In this document: in pieces, positions 16,927-25,876 of the stretch | How the letters are laid out: every line of letters starts with the position of its first letter | Numbering within the stretch: position 1 is the first letter of the stretch | Assembly: GCA_016234595.1 (NCBI GenBank) | Contig: JACRBG010000026.1 | Coordinates: 62,001-126,000, forward strand | Direction of reading: 5' to 3' | Source: Chloroflexota bacterium | GTDB taxonomy: Bacteria > Chloroflexota > Anaerolineae > Aggregatilineales > J027 | DNA: 64,000 nucleotides | Position numbers and translations under genes: made by a program | Notes under the pieces: model-generated | What the model was told of the DNA's origin: nothing | The model's input: only the letters and a program-made list of their open reading frames with translations | Databases searched by the model: none

Positions 16927-17664
16927 ATGAATCAAGATTGGGAGCAGTTTCAAAAAGCAAAGTCTTATTTAGAAGACGATTCTTTCTACACGCCAGCATG
17001 GATAGAGATAGCTCCGCTAGTCTCGAGATCTGAAGACTTTAAGCGAGTGATGCTCATCATTAAAGAATCTAGCCAGTCAAATCGTTCTGAAAATTGGCTT
17101 TGGCTGTTTTGTGGAGTGATAGTTGCTTCAATTCTTACGGTTGTAGCTGTATTGGTCCAAAAAGACATGCACCTAAGTAGTGTACTTCTAAGTTTTTCAG
17201 CCCTTCTTTGTATTTCAATGCCCGGAACGTTGCTTTGGACTCTAATGCTATCGAAATCAGTTGAGTTAGACACCTGCTTTAAGGTCTTACAACATAATCC
17301 AACACAAGAAGTTTACAAAAGTGCCCGCGCCCTTGTAAAATCATTGAAAAACGAGTTAATAGGTAAAATTATCCTAGAGGGAATCGTTAGTTTAATCATT
17401 TGGGGAACCCCACTCTTTTTTGCTGGGCTCTATTATTTGGTGCTTGGCAAGGATAAACGGATTGATGAGATATGGGGTAATGGTCTTGTCATTTTTCTAA
17501 CGATCTGTATCCCATTTACTTTGGTTCATGCTATATTGCGAGGATATTGGGCTGGGGTATACAAAGCAATCCCCGAGAAAACAACATTTCGAGAGATTGA
17601 AGATGGCATTCTGTTCATGGTGGCTATTTCACCTAAGTGGGAGATAATCGAATTATTAGGGTAA
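16927..17664 (+). CDS. Orphan four-helix membrane protein, AT-rich
   Basis: 245 residues, family not recognised. Hydrophobic stretches at about 58-78, 84-108, 146-170 and 184-206 suggest four transmembrane helices, with a charged N-terminal region of 55 residues that contains W, Y and acidic residues and may fold on its own. The gene is clearly AT-richer than its neighbours: the 60-base rows at 17101 and 17341 contain about 42% and 28% G+C, against about 53% in the row at 14041, and codon choice is different. This suggests recent acquisition or weak expression. It begins six bases after the lipoprotein stop and ends two bases before the convergent FHA gene. Confidence 0.7.
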   Translation: MNQDWEQFQKAKSYLEDDSFYTPAWIEIAPLVSRSEDFKRVMLIIKESSQSNRSENWLWLFCGVIVASILTVVAVLVQKDMHLSSVLLSFSALLCISMPGTLLWTLMLSKSVELDTCFKVLQHNPTQEVYKSARALVKSLKNELIGKIILEGIVSLIIWGTPLFFAGLYYLVLGKDKRIDEIWGNGLVIFLTICIPFTLVHAILRGYWAGVYKAIPEKTTFREIEDGILFMVAISPKWEIIELLG

Positions 17665-17666
17665 TG

Positions 17667-18107
17667 TTACTCAATCTCCAATCGCATAAATATCCGCCCA
17701 AAACCAATCACATCCCCGGCTGAAAGCACCGTTGGTTCCTGAATCCGCACCCCATTAAGCAACGTGCCATTGCTGCTTTTTAAATCTTCCAGCCACCATT
17801 GCCCTCCCCGCCATGCTACCAATGCATGTTCATTCGAGGCAAACGGTTCAGCCAAGACAATCGTGTTGGTGTTAGCCCGCCCCAATTTAGTGACCGGTTG
17901 TAAAACCCAACTTTGACCCGCCCGCACTCCTTCCACATCACTTTCAGTTACCACCAGTCGCCCGCGAGAAAAAATAGTCTGCTTCGCCGCAGCTTTGGCG
18001 GATTGCTGAAAATCTTGCCACAGCATCCACCCAATCGCCCCCACAAAACCCAATAAAACAGCGCTGGCTGCCAACCGCAAACCCAACAATAGAACATCAT
18101 TACTCAA
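17667..18107 (-). CDS. Membrane-anchored FHA-domain protein (FhaB-like)
   Basis: 146 residues. One transmembrane helix at about 8-30 is followed by a cytoplasmic linker and an FHA domain at about 60-144 with L-G-R near residue 75, N-E-H-A-L in place of the usual S-x-x-H, and S-S-N-G-T-L-L-N-G near 112-120. FHA domains bind phosphothreonine. The arrangement matches FhaB, which in Actinobacteria sits with rodA, pbpA and Ser/Thr kinase genes that control cell-wall growth. It overlaps the upstream FhaA-like gene by four bases, so the two are one transcript. No Ser/Thr kinase gene is within this window. Confidence 0.88.
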   Translation of the reverse strand: MSNDVLLLGLRLAASAVLLGFVGAIGWMLWQDFQQSAKAAAKQTIFSRGRLVVTESDVEGVRAGQSWVLQPVTKLGRANTNTIVLAEPFASNEHALVAWRGGQWWLEDLKSSNGTLLNGVRIQEPTVLSAGDVIGFGRIFMRLEIE

Positions 18108-18946
18108 AGCGTGCTGTCTCCATCGGGGGATTCTTCATTGGGCGCTTCAAACGATTGCGTATCGCTAAATACATCAAGAACTATTTCCGAGGTACTACGA
18201 TCTTCGGTATAAACCATCTGATAGCCCGCCAGCGAAATCACGTCGCCCGCTTGCAAAATATGCTCCTTAATCTGCAAGCCATTCACCTGTGTACCACCCT
18301 TGCTTTCAAGGTCATAAATCACAAATCGTCCAAAACGTAGCCGAATCTGGCAATGTTGGCGGCTGACCCGTTTATCATCCACCATAATGTGGTTGTCAGT
18401 GCGCCGTCCAATATTCATCACAGGCCGATCCAGCGGAATCTGCCGTCCTCCCGCTAAGACCAGAGTGGCTTCCCGTTGTGGAATCGCGGCTGTGGCAGGG
18501 ACTGCGGCTTCCATTTGTTGGGTTTTTTCAAAACTAGGGGGTGTCCGCTCGGCCTTAATATCCACCTCAAAGGGGTCAAGCCGAATATCGCTAATCAACA
18601 CAACACGTGGCGATTGATTCATGCTCAGATGCCAATCAGCAGCGAGGGTCGCCAATTGTTCAGCCAATCGTGAGGCCACATCACTATACCGTGCTGTCAA
18701 ATCCTCCATATCATCAGGATTCAGTACCACTGTATATAGGTCAGGCGCCGACAGGCCCTCTACTTCTTTGCGCATCCCTTCCTCCAAAGCCCGTGCCAAT
18801 TTACGAGCCAGTGTTTGGGGTTGTAACCGACCATCCAACAGACGGGTCAGATTATCTTCAATTAAAGTTTGCAGGCGACCTTCAATACGCTCAAGGGACA
18901 AGGTGCGCCCGCGTCGGGGTCGTGTAGAATCGTTTGGGTTACTCAT
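18104..18946 (-). CDS. DUF3662 plus FHA-domain protein (FhaA-like)
   Basis: 280 residues with no membrane helix. Residues 15-130 match the DUF3662 (FhaA N-terminal) pattern: F/L-E-R-I-E-G-R-L-Q, then L-Q-P-Q-T-L-A-R-K-L-A-R-A-L-E-E and a strand with L-N-P-D-D. A linker of about 40 residues leads to an FHA domain at about 165-255 with N-I-G-R-R-T-D-N-H, V-S-R-Q-H-C-Q-I and S-K-G-G-T-Q-V-N-G, a complete phosphothreonine-binding set. Known FhaA proteins scaffold cell-wall factors at poles and septa. It is transcribed before the FhaB-like gene. The start at 18946 is ATG. Confidence 0.92.
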   Translation of the reverse strand: MSNPNDSTRPRRGRTLSLERIEGRLQTLIEDNLTRLLDGRLQPQTLARKLARALEEGMRKEVEGLSAPDLYTVVLNPDDMEDLTARYSDVASRLAEQLATLAADWHLSMNQSPRVVLISDIRLDPFEVDIKAERTPPSFEKTQQMEAAVPATAAIPQREATLVLAGGRQIPLDRPVMNIGRRTDNHIMVDDKRVSRQHCQIRLRFGRFVIYDLESKGGTQVNGLQIKEHILQAGDVISLAGYQMVYTEDRSTSEIVLDVFSDTQSFEAPNEESPDGDSTL

Positions 18947-19042
18947 AGGGATTGATTATAACGGAGATGCCGCAACAGAATTCTATAAGAAACTGACGCT
19001 TCACTTCCGTTGTCCTTTCAGGAATGTTACACTAGGAAGGCT

Positions 19043-20656
19043 ATGATTATCTTACCGGACTTTCGCATTCACCAACGGGATTATCTACTCCAGATTTCGC
19101 GGGCTATTACGGCCCAGCTTGATCTGAATGAAGTTTTGCGCCTCGTGCTCGAAGCCTCTGTTTCGATGTTAAGTGGCACTGTCGGCATGATCGCCCTGCG
19201 TGGGCCAGATAATCATCTCCGGGTGCAGGCCGTTCTAGGCATTACACCTGAACAGATGGAATTATTCAAGCCCCTCATTGAAGTGGTCAATGGTGAAAAT
19301 GAAGAAACCCTCGACCAAGATGATCTCAAACTGCGCCTGCGGTTAGTCAGCCGTAAACTGGAAGCCAATTTACAGCAAATTGTCTACCTGCCCATGCGTA
19401 TATCCGGCGAAATGTTGGGCATCATCTATGTCTTTCGCCCCTATCCCGGCAACCCATCGCACGACGATCACATGATTTTGCAGAGTTTTGCTGACCAAGC
19501 CGCCATCGCCGTGCACAATGCTGGATTGTATCAAGCTATCATTGCCGAAAAACAGCGCCTAGCCGCCATTTTGGATGGCAGTGGTGATGGGGTCATGATT
19601 TTAGACGGCGACCATCGAATTATGCGTATCAATTCCACTCTTTCTCGTATGACTGGCTGGAAACCCGAATATACCTTGGGGCGCCTGCATGAGGATGTCA
19701 TCCGCTGGGCCAAACCTGAGCCGACAATCATACTTGAAAAAGCCATTGAGCAAGGTTGGCCTTTTAATGTCACCCCCGAAGAAATCACCCCTCTTGACCA
19801 TACCCCCACAACCCTCTATGTCGAAGGGGATATTGAGCGTCTAGATGGGTTGACCTTAAGCGTTGGCATCGCCTATGCCCCACTATTTTTTAAAGATGGC
19901 TCACTGCGCAATATCATCGCCAATGTGCGCGATATTACCCGTTTCCGCGAAGCCGAGGAAATGAAAAGCACCTTCATCTCGGTCATTTCACATGAACTCA
20001 AGACCCCCGTCGCCCTTATCAAGGGTTACGCGGGCACACTGCGTCGTGAAGATGCCGACTGGGATATGGATACCATTCGACGCGGCTTGAACATCATTGA
20101 AGAAGAAGCCGACCGCCTGACTGAACTGATCGAAAATCTGCTGATGGCCTCCAAAATTCAGGTTGAAGGGATGCTTCGACTGGAAATTGATGAAATTAGC
20201 CTAGATCGGTTGATTCGTGCCTCGGTCGAACGCTTCCAGACACAAACCAATAAGCATTCCTTTAGTGTCGAGTTTCCACCCGATTTTCCCGTCATCCTCG
20301 GTGATCCTCGGCGACTGCGCCAAGTGATTGATAATCTCATTTCCAACGCCATCAAGTATTCGCCCGTAGGTGGGGAGGTCAAAATTGCGGGACGCTACGA
20401 CGAAGATTGGATTGAAATCACAGTTTCAGATCAAGGCATCGGCATCCGAGCCGACGAAGCCGAACGCATTTTTGAACGCTTCTATCGCTCCGACGACTCA
20501 CTTTCACGCAGCACACCCGGCACTGGCTTGGGACTCTATCTGGCCCGTGCAATTATTGAAGCTCATGGTGGAACCATCAAAGCCACCAGCGATCCCGAAC
20601 GCAAAGGGACTACCTTTATCATTACCCTGCCCCGGCAGATGCAACAACCCAACTAA
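19043..20656 (+). CDS. Soluble GAF-PAS sensor histidine kinase
   Basis: 537 residues from ATG 19043, with AGGAAGG just upstream; TTG 19010 is unlikely. No transmembrane helix. Domains: GAF at about 20-165; PAS at about 170-300 (I-L-D-G-S-G-D-G-V-M-I-L-D-G-D-H); HisKA at 305-370 with the phospho-acceptor H317 in I-S-V-I-S-H-E-L-K-T-P; HATPase at about 420-530 with N-L-I-S-N-A-I-K-Y-S, S-D-Q-G-I-G-I and G-T-G-L-G-L-Y-L. Complete catalytic set. It is an orphan: no response regulator follows. It starts a three-gene plus-strand block that splits the FHA genes from pbpA-rodA. Confidence 0.94.
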   Translation: MIILPDFRIHQRDYLLQISRAITAQLDLNEVLRLVLEASVSMLSGTVGMIALRGPDNHLRVQAVLGITPEQMELFKPLIEVVNGENEETLDQDDLKLRLRLVSRKLEANLQQIVYLPMRISGEMLGIIYVFRPYPGNPSHDDHMILQSFADQAAIAVHNAGLYQAIIAEKQRLAAILDGSGDGVMILDGDHRIMRINSTLSRMTGWKPEYTLGRLHEDVIRWAKPEPTIILEKAIEQGWPFNVTPEEITPLDHTPTTLYVEGDIERLDGLTLSVGIAYAPLFFKDGSLRNIIANVRDITRFREAEEMKSTFISVISHELKTPVALIKGYAGTLRREDADWDMDTIRRGLNIIEEEADRLTELIENLLMASKIQVEGMLRLEIDEISLDRLIRASVERFQTQTNKHSFSVEFPPDFPVILGDPRRLRQVIDNLISNAIKYSPVGGEVKIAGRYDEDWIEITVSDQGIGIRADEAERIFERFYRSDDSLSRSTPGTGLGLYLARAIIEAHGGTIKATSDPERKGTTFIITLPRQMQQPN

Positions 20657-20693
20657 CTAACGCTCACCCCCTACTCTTGAGGAACAAAGTACA

Positions 20694-22052
20694 ATGTCTC
20701 AAATGCCTATAACCTGCCCGAACTGCCGCAACAACTTCGCCGCCCCGGTGGAGCAAATTTTAGATGTCGGGCGCGACCCCTCCGCCAAAGTACGGTTTCT
20801 AGCGGGACAAGTGAATCGTGTGCGTTGCCCCAACTGCAATTATCAGATGGCCGTTGGCACACCACTCGCCTATCACGACCCGGACAAGCAGCTTTTGTTG
20901 GTCAATATCCCTATGGAACTCAATCTCAATCATGATGAGCAGGAACGCATTATCGGGACAATGACCCGCGCCATCACCGACAGCCTGCCTCCCGAAAAAC
21001 GCAAAGGTTATCTATTTAGCCCTCGTCGCACCTACACCTTGCAAGGCTTGGCCGATACCATTCTGGAAGCGGATGGCCTAACCAAAGACATGATTAATCA
21101 GCGCCGTGATAAATTGAAACTCGTGGAAGACATGCTGCGTTCCGCCGAGGAAGACCTGCCCGGTTTGGCTGCCGAAAATGACGCCCAATTGGATGAAACG
21201 TTCTTTGAGATGATTAACGCCGCCATCGAAACTGCCGTCATGAATGGTCGCCGCGAAACCGCCGAGCAAATGCTCTATCTCCGCCAAATCCTGTTAGAAA
21301 ACTCATCCTACGGCAAAGAGCTACTTGAGGTTGCCGCCCGTCAGGAAGCCGCCATTGAGCGAGTGACGAACGATCTGAATGCGCTGGGTGAAAAAATCAC
21401 CCAAGCCAAGCTCGTTGATCTTGCCATTGGCTATCAAGAAGATGATGAGGCGCTACAAGCGTTTGTGGGTCTGATTCGGCCTGCCCTTGATCAAACATTT
21501 TTCGACAAGTTAAACGAACGTATCGAAGGTGCCGGTCGTGTTACTAAACAACAAGCACTGGAAAGTCTCCGTGATCGTCTCAATGAGCTAGCCGAAGCCA
21601 TTGACAATCAACAGCGGGCCATGGTGCAACAAGCCGCCATGTTGCTCCAGCAAATTATCAACAGTCCCGATCTCGAACAGGCCGTGCAAGAAGCCCTGCC
21701 CATGATTGACGACTTGTTTATCAATGTGCTAGAGGCGACCCTCCAAGATGCCGCCCAACGCAAAGAAGCCCAACTGGCGCTGAAATTACAGCAGGTTTAC
21801 CAAATCATCAGCCAGATTATGCAACAAAGCGCCCCACCAGAAGTGCAGTTTATCAATGAACTACTGCAAGCCGAAAACGAATTGGAAGCACGTCTGCTGT
21901 TGATGGAACATGCTCCACAAATTGGCCCATCCCTGCTAGATTACATGGACAATCTCATTGAAACGCTGTCATCGCGCGGCGCTGAAGATATGGTCGCCCG
22001 TATCAGTGCCTTGCGTGAAGAAGCTGAAAAAGTCCTGAATGGCGGAGAATAA
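20694..22052 (+). CDS. CpXC-domain zinc protein with long helical tail
   Basis: 452 residues. The first 130 residues form a CpXC domain: C8-x2-C11 and C45-x2-C48 make a zinc ribbon, and the following L-L-L-V-N-I-P and P-E-K-R-K-G-Y segments are typical. From about residue 135 to the end the protein is almost wholly helical, rich in A, L, E and Q, with pairs of helices of about 30-40 residues and clear coiled-coil character at 230-330. CpXC proteins are of unknown function. The helical part may be a scaffold or oligomerisation module. It lies 38 bases after the kinase and six before adenosine deaminase. Confidence 0.85.
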   Translation: MSQMPITCPNCRNNFAAPVEQILDVGRDPSAKVRFLAGQVNRVRCPNCNYQMAVGTPLAYHDPDKQLLLVNIPMELNLNHDEQERIIGTMTRAITDSLPPEKRKGYLFSPRRTYTLQGLADTILEADGLTKDMINQRRDKLKLVEDMLRSAEEDLPGLAAENDAQLDETFFEMINAAIETAVMNGRRETAEQMLYLRQILLENSSYGKELLEVAARQEAAIERVTNDLNALGEKITQAKLVDLAIGYQEDDEALQAFVGLIRPALDQTFFDKLNERIEGAGRVTKQQALESLRDRLNELAEAIDNQQRAMVQQAAMLLQQIINSPDLEQAVQEALPMIDDLFINVLEATLQDAAQRKEAQLALKLQQVYQIISQIMQQSAPPEVQFINELLQAENELEARLLLMEHAPQIGPSLLDYMDNLIETLSSRGAEDMVARISALREEAEKVLNGGE

Positions 22053-22057
22053 TCACC

Positions 22058-23074
22058 ATGAACCTGCCTGACTTCATTCGGGCCATGCCCAAAATTGAAC
22101 TTCATGTTCATTTGCAGGGGTCAACTCGGCCCGAAACCCTTTTGAAGTTAGCCCAGCACCATCATATAGCACTCCCGGCTGATACTGTCGAAGGTATCCG
22201 GGAGTGGTATACTTTCCGTGATTTTCCCCATTTTGTCGAAATCTATGGCGTCATTTGCGACTGCATTCAAGCCCCCGATGATATTGAACTTTTAGCACGT
22301 GAATTTTTGCAAGGGCAGGCCAGCCAAAACATCCGCTACACTGAACTGACCTATACACCCCCTCGCCGCATTCCGTTTGATGAACAATTGGATGCTTTAA
22401 ATCGCGCCCGTGTGTGGGGTGAGGCCGAATTGGGGGTCACAATGAATTACATTGTGGATATTCCGCGTGAATGTGAGGTCGAGGTCGGTAATCTAATTGC
22501 GGATTGGGCTATCAGCGGCATGGGCCAAGGTGTCATTGCGTTAGGCTTGGGTGGCCCAGAAGTTGATAATCCTCCCGAAAAATACCCCGAAGCCTATGCT
22601 AAAATCAAAGCCGCTGGTCTTATCAGTATCCCACACGCGGGTGAAACCGTTGGCGCAGCAAGTATTTGGAGCGCCCTAAAATTCACCGATGCCGTGCGGA
22701 TTGGTCATGGTGTACGCTGTTTAGAAGACCCCGCTCTTGTTGAAGAACTTCGCCGCCGCCAAATTCCATTAGAGGTTTGCCCGACTAGCAATGTCTGCCT
22801 AAAAGTCGTGGATCAACTGGAAAATCATCCCCTGCCCCACCTGCTTGAGGCCGGATTATACGTCACCCTCAATTCCGATGACCCGCCCATGTTTAACACG
22901 ACCTTGACTGAGGAATATATTCGCTGTGCTGACGTATTTGGCTTTGATGCTAATCGCATCGAGCAATTTGTGATGGACGCCCTACGGGTCACTATTTTAC
23001 CCGCCGATCAAAAAGCCAAACTTATGGGTCAGTATCAAGCCGAGTTTGCCACTTTAAAAAGCCGTTACTCATAA
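22058..23074 (+). CDS. add: Adenosine deaminase
   Basis: 338 residues, a complete metal-dependent TIM-barrel deaminase that converts adenosine to inosine and ammonia. Zinc ligands and catalytic motifs are all visible: E-L-H16-V-H18-L-Q-G-S, S-I-P-H-A-G-E-T, R-I-G-H-G-V, L-E-V-C-P-T-S-N and L-N-S-D-D-P-P. Length matches the family. The S-I-P-H-A-G-E-T motif supports adenosine or a 6-aminopurine nucleoside as substrate; a related adenine or methylthioadenosine deaminase cannot be excluded by eye. Its end overlaps the convergent PBP gene by ten bases. With mtnP upstream on the other strand it suggests purine-nucleoside salvage. Confidence 0.93.
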   Translation: MNLPDFIRAMPKIELHVHLQGSTRPETLLKLAQHHHIALPADTVEGIREWYTFRDFPHFVEIYGVICDCIQAPDDIELLAREFLQGQASQNIRYTELTYTPPRRIPFDEQLDALNRARVWGEAELGVTMNYIVDIPRECEVEVGNLIADWAISGMGQGVIALGLGGPEVDNPPEKYPEAYAKIKAAGLISIPHAGETVGAASIWSALKFTDAVRIGHGVRCLEDPALVEELRRRQIPLEVCPTSNVCLKVVDQLENHPLPHLLEAGLYVTLNSDDPPMFNTTLTEEYIRCADVFGFDANRIEQFVMDALRVTILPADQKAKLMGQYQAEFATLKSRYS

Positions 23075-24555
23075 GAATCGGTCAAATTGCTTGCCGTCGC
23101 CCGAAAAGCATCTCTCGCGACAACAGCAGCTTCACTGGGTGAGTGGGCATCTTCGATCAGCACGACTACCACCACCGTTGACCCATCCGGCGCGTCCATA
23201 AAACCCAAAAACCAGCTATCCATCTGCCCATCCAGCCGATAGGTCACACCCGCCTGTCCATGCAAAACATATCCCTCTGCCGCTAACCCTGCATCATTTG
23301 CCAACCCCACCAATGGGGAATTTTCAGCCGCAAATCGCATAGCCTCACGTAACTGGTCAGCAATATCCTCCCGCATCAGCGCCTTTTCCAACAGCGGATG
23401 GTCGAGCGGTTGCCAATCCCTTTGGTCTGTTAGTCGGTACGAGTCCGCGATATATAAGGGTGGCGCACTTCCATTATCTGCAACTGCTGCGACCAAGCGC
23501 GCCATTTGCAAGGGCGTCACCGTTAAATGACTTTGACCCAATACCGCCAGCGTCATGTCAAAAGTGTTATACAACGGGGCGGGCGTCCTGCCAGCAACTG
23601 TATGGAACTCATACAAGGTCGGGGCATCTAATAGGCCAAGTTGGCGCAACAGAGCATCGTAGTTCTCAACGGAGATTGTTTGACCAAGAGCCTCTACAAA
23701 CACTTGTGGGCATCCCCACGCAAAAGCCTGCTCAAGTGATAGGTCATCGCTAAAAGTGGCGGCTTGTTCATCTACACAGGGAAATAGGCCAACCCCTTCA
23801 ACTGAAACTGGCCCAGCACCCTCTTCGACAACTCGATCCAGCGTATCACCGTTTGCCAGCATCCCCGCCAATAGTACCAGCTCCAAAGTGCTGCCGGGGC
23901 GATATAAACCTTCCGTCACCCGGTTGCGAATCAAGAGTTGAAGGCGATTGCGCCCAAACTCACCCCAATTTTCATCAAGGGTATTGGGGTCAAGCGTATA
24001 GTGGTTGACCATCGCCAGCACGGCCCCATCAGGCGCACTAATGACCACTGCCGCCCCATTCCGGTTACCAATACCGTCAGCAATGGCTCGTTGAATCCGC
24101 AAATCCAGCGTGGTACGGAGATCACCTCCGGCTAGTTGTTGATGCAATAGGTCATGGGTCAATTGCTGCCATAAGCTCTGTTTTTCCCATTGCCCTCGCA
24201 GCAAATCATCAAAACTGGCCTCAAGCCCGCTGGCCCCATGTGTATAGCTAAAATAACCTATCCCACCTATTGCTTCTGGGTAGGGGTAAATGCGGCGCAG
24301 ACGATTGCCCACATTAGTCGGGCTGCTGGTCGCCAATACCACGCCATTGCGATCCACAATCATGCCGCGCTGTAATGTTTGCTCAGCGATTACCCGACGT
24401 GGGTTGTCAGGCCGATTGGTCAGCATCTTCGACTGTATTACCCCATAAAACACCGAGGCCAGCATCACCAACCCAAAAGCCGCCATAAATCCTCGCGCCA
24501 GTTGTCGTAGCTCACGTGTCATACCGGAGTGATTCATAGAATTCATGGGATTCAC
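23065..24555 (-). CDS. Class B penicillin-binding protein, probably without transpeptidase activity
   Basis: 496 residues. One membrane helix at about 20-40, a PBP2-type dimerisation region (R-G-M-I-V-D-R-N-G-V-V-L-A) and a transpeptidase fold. All three active-site motifs are altered: the S-x-x-K site reads S222-T-L-E225 (confirmed at DNA level, S is agc at 23892-23890 and E is gag at 23883-23881); the S-x-N site reads G281-C-P283; the K-T-G site reads Q434-A-G436. Flanks stay well conserved (Y-R-P-G-S, S-W-F-L-G-F), so the alignment is secure. GTG 24555 has GAGG nine bases upstream. It follows rodA by four bases. I infer a structural partner of RodA. Confidence 0.88.
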   Translation of the reverse strand: MNPMNSMNHSGMTRELRQLARGFMAAFGLVMLASVFYGVIQSKMLTNRPDNPRRVIAEQTLQRGMIVDRNGVVLATSSPTNVGNRLRRIYPYPEAIGGIGYFSYTHGASGLEASFDDLLRGQWEKQSLWQQLTHDLLHQQLAGGDLRTTLDLRIQRAIADGIGNRNGAAVVISAPDGAVLAMVNHYTLDPNTLDENWGEFGRNRLQLLIRNRVTEGLYRPGSTLELVLLAGMLANGDTLDRVVEEGAGPVSVEGVGLFPCVDEQAATFSDDLSLEQAFAWGCPQVFVEALGQTISVENYDALLRQLGLLDAPTLYEFHTVAGRTPAPLYNTFDMTLAVLGQSHLTVTPLQMARLVAAVADNGSAPPLYIADSYRLTDQRDWQPLDHPLLEKALMREDIADQLREAMRFAAENSPLVGLANDAGLAAEGYVLHGQAGVTYRLDGQMDSWFLGFMDAPDGSTVVVVVLIEDAHSPSEAAVVARDAFRATASNLTDSYE

Positions 24556-24559
24556 AGGG

Positions 24560-25873
24560 TCAGGCCTCGCTTTCCTCGCTCAAAATCAACAATAGCCCGC
24601 CCGCCACAAACGAAGTCAGCAGCGACGACCCCCCATAACTAACAAATGGCAATGTTACCCCGGTTAATGGCACTAATCGCAGCGACCCACCCATAATCAA
24701 TAGGCTTTGAATGCCCAACATGATACTTAACCCTGCGGCCATAAATGCTGCAAAAGGCCGATGCTGGGATTTCATCGCCACCCGCAAGCCGCGTAACACG
24801 ATGACCAACAAGGGGACAACCAACCCTACCACCCCAATCAGGCCCCATTCTTCGGCAATCGCGGCAAATACAAGATCGGAATGCACCACCGGAATGAATG
24901 TCGGTACACCCTGCCCAATCCCTTGCCCCAATACTCGACCACTCGCAACAGCAATGAGGCTCTGCACCAATTGAAACGATTGGTTATCCGGTGCATTCCC
25001 ACCGAAGGGGTCAAGCCAAATATTGACCCGTAGCGCCACTACACTAAAGGTTTGATAGGCTACCACCATCGCCCCGACAAACAATAGTGCCGCTGTTACT
25101 AAAATGATCCACTGCCCGCTGGCGAGATAAAGCATTAGCATAAAAATCACGAAAAAAATCGTGGCTGTTCCTAGGTCGCGCTGCCACACCAGAATCACTA
25201 CGCACACCCCCCACATCAACAGCATCGGGGCCAAAAAGCCTAGCGACGGCAACCGTACTCGCCCTATCCGAAAAACATCATACCGTAATGTCACCCAATG
25301 GTCAGTCAGATAGCTGGCAAGGAACACCGTCAACAGGAGTTTGACCAATTCGGAAGGTTGGTAAAAAACGCCAGCCACCCCCAACCATAGTCGCGGCCCC
25401 CCAGCAAAAGCGGGATTTACACCACGTAAAATTGTCGCCCCTAGCAATATCAATCCCAAAATCAACCACGTATAGCGATAGCGCCTTAACCACAGCAAAT
25501 CACTCGGCAAATACATCAAGCCCGTCACAACGACCACACTAAAAATGACGGAATAGGCTTGACGGTCAGCAAAAGTGGGCAGTAGGCGATGAATGAGATT
25601 TAGCCCCCAGCCCGCTAACAACAGCATAGCTGGCATGAGTAACGGATCTCGGTGGGGCAGTCGCTGATTCGCCACCATATGCAGCCCAATCGCGCATCCC
25701 GCCCACACCACTACCGGCCACATCGCCACTATGCTGCGATTTTGGACGATAACAAGGCCAATTTGGTTCAACAGGATGAATAAGCCAGCCAAAATAAGTA
25801 GTGTGCGCTCACGCCATTGAATCCGTCGGGTCTGATACACATTCATCAAAGGGGATACTTTCGATATTTCCAA
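24560..25873 (-). CDS. rodA: SEDS-family peptidoglycan glycosyltransferase RodA/FtsW
   Basis: About 437 residues with ten hydrophobic segments. SEDS signatures are intact: P-S-E-L-V-K-L, the acidic W-Q-R-D-L-G-T site that carries the essential Asp, D-N-Q-S-F-Q-L-V-Q-S, H-S-D-L-V-F-A-A-I-A-E-E-W-G, and the final G-V-T-L-P-F-V-S-Y-G-G-S-S-L. It polymerises lipid II into glycan strands together with a class B PBP. Start: TTG 25873 has GGGAGAGGG just upstream and is chosen; ATG 25846 and GTG 25888 are alternatives. A hairpin overlaps the start region. The partner PBP follows after four bases but looks inactive as a transpeptidase. RodA rather than FtsW is inferred from neighbours. Confidence 0.92.
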   Translation of the reverse strand: MEISKVSPLMNVYQTRRIQWRERTLLILAGLFILLNQIGLVIVQNRSIVAMWPVVVWAGCAIGLHMVANQRLPHRDPLLMPAMLLLAGWGLNLIHRLLPTFADRQAYSVIFSVVVVTGLMYLPSDLLWLRRYRYTWLILGLILLGATILRGVNPAFAGGPRLWLGVAGVFYQPSELVKLLLTVFLASYLTDHWVTLRYDVFRIGRVRLPSLGFLAPMLLMWGVCVVILVWQRDLGTATIFFVIFMLMLYLASGQWIILVTAALLFVGAMVVAYQTFSVVALRVNIWLDPFGGNAPDNQSFQLVQSLIAVASGRVLGQGIGQGVPTFIPVVHSDLVFAAIAEEWGLIGVVGLVVPLLVIVLRGLRVAMKSQHRPFAAFMAAGLSIMLGIQSLLIMGGSLRLVPLTGVTLPFVSYGGSSLLTSFVAGGLLLILSEESEA

Positions 25874-25876
25874 AAT

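Noticed and set aside
23065-24555. PBP gene as a decaying pseudogene
   Set aside because: The frame is full length, has no stop or frameshift, and non-catalytic motifs are well kept. This points to a maintained role.
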